From the NCBI RefSeq assembly GCF_964355755.1, contig NC_092677.1:24152101-24216100 (forward strand): a stretch of DNA of 64,000 nucleotides. Reading direction: 5' to 3'. Shown here piece by piece: positions 60,939 to 64,000 of this stretch; position 1 is the first letter of the stretch; every line of letters starts with the position of its first letter. Under the pieces are notes generated by a model, which worked only from the letters and a program-made list of their open reading frames with translations, searched no databases and was not told where the DNA came from. The stretch comes from Antedon mediterranea (Eukaryota; Echinodermata; Crinoidea; Comatulida; Antedonidae). The translations under genes were made by a program, and so were the position numbers.

Positions 60939-61136
60939 GCCTGTAGCTCAACTTGCATCAAAACCAGAAGATGTACACAGAGGTTTTCATCCTTATCGCC
61001 ATGCCGATGAACTTCATAAGGTTCTGGCACCTACACACATGCAGTATGACCCCAGTAGTGCATCGGTACTCTCAGCAGGGTACCCATATCATCCTGCCTT
61101 TTTACCCCCTACTCATATGCAGTTTCCTCATTTAAG
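60939..61136 (+). CDS. GSE1: GSE1-like exon F (RPV...HPYRHADEL block)
   Basis: The acceptor follows a long T-rich tract and ends GATTCTTAG at 60938; the donor is a consensus GTGAGT at 61137. It is 198 bp, phase 2 to 2. The peptide reads RPVAQLASKPEDVHRGFHPY, then RHADELHKV, an MQYDPSSAS segment, GYPYHPAFLPP and MQFPHLR. Vertebrate GSE1 has RPV, then a TEDYLRSFRPYHTTDDL-type segment, a LDPATAAAYYHPSYLAP-type segment and FPHPAFR, matching in order and spacing. The HPF/YHP-rich segment is a hallmark of this part of GSE1. The gene must continue beyond the window, since most of the protein is still missing. Confidence 0.9.
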
Positions 61137-61477
61137 GTGAGTTATTTGTTTTTCAAATTCACAAGTTAATTAATATGACTATTGTTTCCTGACAGCGTCA
61201 TCTATTCAACAAAATATCTGCCACACAGTATCATTTTTCGTTTACCATAATTTTGAAAAGAGTGAGGGGTACAGAGACAAGATAGTGGACAACCAGGTCT
61301 AGACCAATCATTTCATTACAGTTATATTCAACAATGCCTCATTAAATTTAAAAGGTGAAAATTATTGTTCCTCCTTGTAACCACAACCACTTGGCCAATA
61401 AATGGCCTCAACTTTCAAATTATCCTCTAATGGCTACACTCACAGATCAGCATTTCAAAAGTAGTATGTTGGCTTGC

Positions 61478-61641
61478 TTAAACTCTGTCTACACTATCAA
61501 ACTTTATGTGACAAAAAAAGTGATGTCCCCCATATATTGACATGATGATGTCATATCACTATCATATTTGGGGATATCACTACCATATTTGGGCATACTT
61601 TTGTCTTTTAAAACTAGTTTGATAGTGTAGACAGAGCTTTC
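61478..61641. mobile_element. GTCTACACTATCAAAC MITE, copy 6
   Basis: Best-preserved member: CTCTGTCTACACTATCAAAC at the left, CTAGTTTGATAGTGTAGACA at the right, and a centre with CATGATGATGTCATATCACT. Confidence 0.75.
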
Positions 61642-62696
61642 ATCCAACTGGTGTAGTGAAAATGTCAAGTTGTTTAGGCATAGACATGAAGGCGAAAGGA
61701 CATCGTGGCTAGCCTTAGGACATGATTGTTTAGGCCTGCACTGTATTTGAGGGGTTGCTGCTACAATTACGCTAATATTATTAGTTAATAATGAGAAATT
61801 AATGCGAGTGAAGAATTCTCATTACTTATAGGTTATCCAATCCTAATGATTCGTTAATTTCTAATTATTAATCTGAACCTATCATTTGCACAAAGTCTAA
61901 TTCAAATTTAACGGACTTTTATTACTATGTATTTAGGATAGATTTCAGGCAAACGGGACCATTAAAACAGTGAATATCTTCATTGTAATTTGTAGGAGTC
62001 TTTATATTTGAAGAAACTAATGTATGTGTACTGTAGTTAAAGAAAATTCTAATTAAAGCAGTGCACACATTTTATTTGTATTGTCTGTTGATTGATTATA
62101 AACTATAAAATGATTGTACATGGCATGTTATTGCTTCTCCTAATATACAAAAGCACTCAGGGGATTTTATACAGAGGTAATTAATATCCCTTTTAATGTA
62201 TTAATAGCCAGTTTTGTAATCACATGTGTAGGCAATATCAATCCATAGATCAAAAGGTCTAGCCCTAGTACATTAAACGACTTCAATACAGATCCTACCT
62301 ACGTCAAATGTGTGTAAAACGACCGATATTGAAAGTTGAATTTAGTTAACCAGTTTGTTATGTAATTTGATACCTTGCTGTTGCATCCCTCTTAAAATCT
62401 TTAATTAAATGTTTATTTACAAGTCAGTAAACAATGTAAAAATAAATTTTGAATATTATAACTGAAAACTTACAATATCAAAATGTGATAAGTCTGTAGG
62501 GAAATGGTTGGCGCCAGATGATAGACATTTACGATATTATTTTAGGTAGATATTTCAATATGAAATTGAATAATGCTTGTGGTTTACCTTATTGCATGAC
62601 ATTAAATTAAATTCAGTAAGGATTTGATAAATGGGGAAGAATAAAGTTATACTTTGAAAAATTCCAAAGATATCCATGATGTCAGCAAACATTTCA

Positions 62697-62823
62697 TGTA
62701 TCTACACTATCAAACTTTATGTGATGTGCCCATATATGGACATGATGATGTCATATCACTACCATATTTGCGAATATCTCTACCATATTTGGGCACATCA
62801 CATAGTTTTATAGTGTAGACTGG
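62697..62823. mobile_element. GTCTACACTATCAAAC MITE, copy 7
   Basis: Left end TCTACACTATCAAACTTTAT, centre CATGATGATGTCATATCACT, right end TTTTATAGTGTAGACTGG. Slightly shorter than the copy at 61478. Confidence 0.7.
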
Positions 62824-64000
62824 ATGAAGTTCTTTTTCTACAAAAGGGGCAAAATATTTAGAGTAGGCTAGTTAGGCCTATTAGCATTTATGTTCCTCTC
62901 TAGTTTGAAAAGGTGTATTCAAGCAAAGGGAATCCCTCTGGTTACCAGATGTGTGCTCCTAATGTTATTCTCAAGAATTAAAGTAATGTTGACCATTTCT
63001 ATGCAGTACAGAAATAACTAATTTAAAATCATATTTTTTAAACATAATCTCTTGGCTATTGAAACTGTACTGTATATGGCATTTTGACTATCTCTAGGTA
63101 ATGATGATGTCATTATACTGTACAACATGCAGCATTATTTAATTCACCATTTTAATTTGCATATTAGACACAAACTGGTGCAGTAAATAAAAATGGAATT
63201 TTTATTATTAATTAGTGTGTAAAAACACGAAATTAATCAAAGCACCGCGGTTCTTGACTGATCAGTTAATGTATAGATGATCACGAGTGAATAAATTTAT
63301 ATTTCTTGCTTCTTTTCATAATATTTATATATTATGATTATAATTCATGTTGATTATGAGAGAACATGAACTTGTTCGAAATATAAATCCTAATAATGTT
63401 TATGAATATGTTTGGTATGATCTATGAATTTCAAAATGTTTTAATAATCCATTTTGTCTATGCATGCATAATTTATGTTTACCGGTAAAGGCACTGTTCT
63501 TTTTATTAAATATTGCCAATCAATGTTAGTAAAATTTTAATTATAAAGATGTGATACTCAATTCTGTTGCCGGAATGATGCACTCAAAAAGTAGTTCAAA
63601 GTATTAAAATTGCACTTTTGCGCATACAGTAAAGGGGCCATGTCAGAATTATTCTAGTGCAGTTACTGCAGTAATTATTTCTTTCACTCTTTAACTAGTT
63701 TGTGCAATTATCAAACTTCTTCTGATTATACAAACTTCTAAACAAACTAAAATCATACATTGTAAAATATAGCCATGCCAAATTAGTAATTATTATTTAT
63801 TCAGGCAAAAGATACATTTTACAAAATATAATACAAATCAACAAATTAAACAAACACGCTGCAAGAAGAAAATATAAAATCATAGTCACTAGCTGCCAGG
63901 AAAGCACAAAAGCAGCCAAGTCACTGTGACTAATTAATTCATAAACCAATTTACACAATATTTTCAAAACTCATTTATCTTTAAAAAAAATTTTAATTTA

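Larger units (their letters stand above)
13883..61136 (+). other. GSE1: GSE1-like gene, partial (six internal exons)
   Basis: Gene span built from six exons at 13883-14129, 28255-28359, 40253-40471, 43084-43256, 58881-59032 and 60939-61136. Every junction has GT/AG borders and matching phase, and the joined frame stays open for 364 codons plus two bases. Conserved blocks recalled from vertebrate GSE1 occur in the right order. GSE1 is a proline-rich nuclear protein of the LSD1/CoREST-HDAC (BHC) co-repressor complex; its coiled-coil and C-terminal conserved regions would be encoded downstream of this window. The first exon is not identified, so the transcription start and promoter are unknown. 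The exon set is inferred by reading, without transcript evidence. Confidence 0.88.
61137..64000 (+). other. GSE1: Start of the intron after exon F
   Basis: Begins with consensus donor GTGAGT. No acceptor with an open GSE1-like frame was found before the window end. It carries two copies of the GTCTACACTATCAAAC MITE. About 61770-61870 has several TAATTA/TTAAT homeodomain-type cores. The rest is AT-rich. Confidence 0.75.

Overview
The window looks like one long, intron-dominated stretch of an AT-rich animal genome. Coding exons are short (105 to 247 bp), have GT/AG borders, and are separated by introns of 1.9 to 15.6 kb. The space between is packed with small DNA transposons (MITEs), minisatellites and LINE/SINE fragments. 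There is no bacterial-type gene organisation, no operon, and no rRNA or functional tRNA gene. I cannot name the species. Protein similarity and repeat style fit a marine invertebrate, plausibly a deuterostome such as an echinoderm, but this is inference.

The only host gene I can support is on the + strand: an orthologue of GSE1 (genetic suppressor element 1), a subunit of the LSD1/CoREST-HDAC (BHC) co-repressor complex. Six exons (13883-14129, 28255-28359, 40253-40471, 43084-43256, 58881-59032, 60939-61136) join in consistent phases (0-1, 1-1, 1-1, 1-0, 0-2, 2-2) into 364 codons plus 2 bases without a stop. Diagnostic GSE1 blocks appear in the expected order: TRTTATV, SSFAAALRKLAK, STPPVVTIAPT, and a block with RPV, Y/H-rich and P-rich segments. 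The true first exon lies left of the window, or is unrecognised in it, and the C-terminal two thirds lie to the right. The most 5' exon carries a textbook SUMO-interaction motif (VIVIDSDSDSE).

Layout. 1-13882: upstream intron or 5' flank with several MITEs, a 136-bp tandem foldback array (8.0-8.7 kb) and a 2.2-kb satellite of 71/72-bp units (9.7-12.0 kb). 13.9-28.3 kb: first exon, then an intron with two adjacent TTAA-flanked elements, 15-bp and 17-bp minisatellites, a MITE nested in a LINE tail, and other MITEs. 28.3-40.3 kb: intron with a perfect Sox-Oct composite motif (30835-30849), a LINE reverse-transcriptase C-terminal fragment (32.7-33.25 kb), a SINE and MITEs. 40.3-43.3 kb: the two most conserved GSE1 exons. 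43.3-58.9 kb: large intron with a TTAA element, a TA-flanked element and a Mutator-like element with a perfect 10-bp target duplication. 58.9-61.1 kb: two further exons. 61.1-64.0 kb: start of the next intron.

The main things worth following are the SUMO-interaction motif in the N-terminal exon, the Sox-Oct motif in the third intron, the strong excess of TACTGTA/TACAGTA, and several well-preserved non-autonomous transposons with recognisable target duplications.
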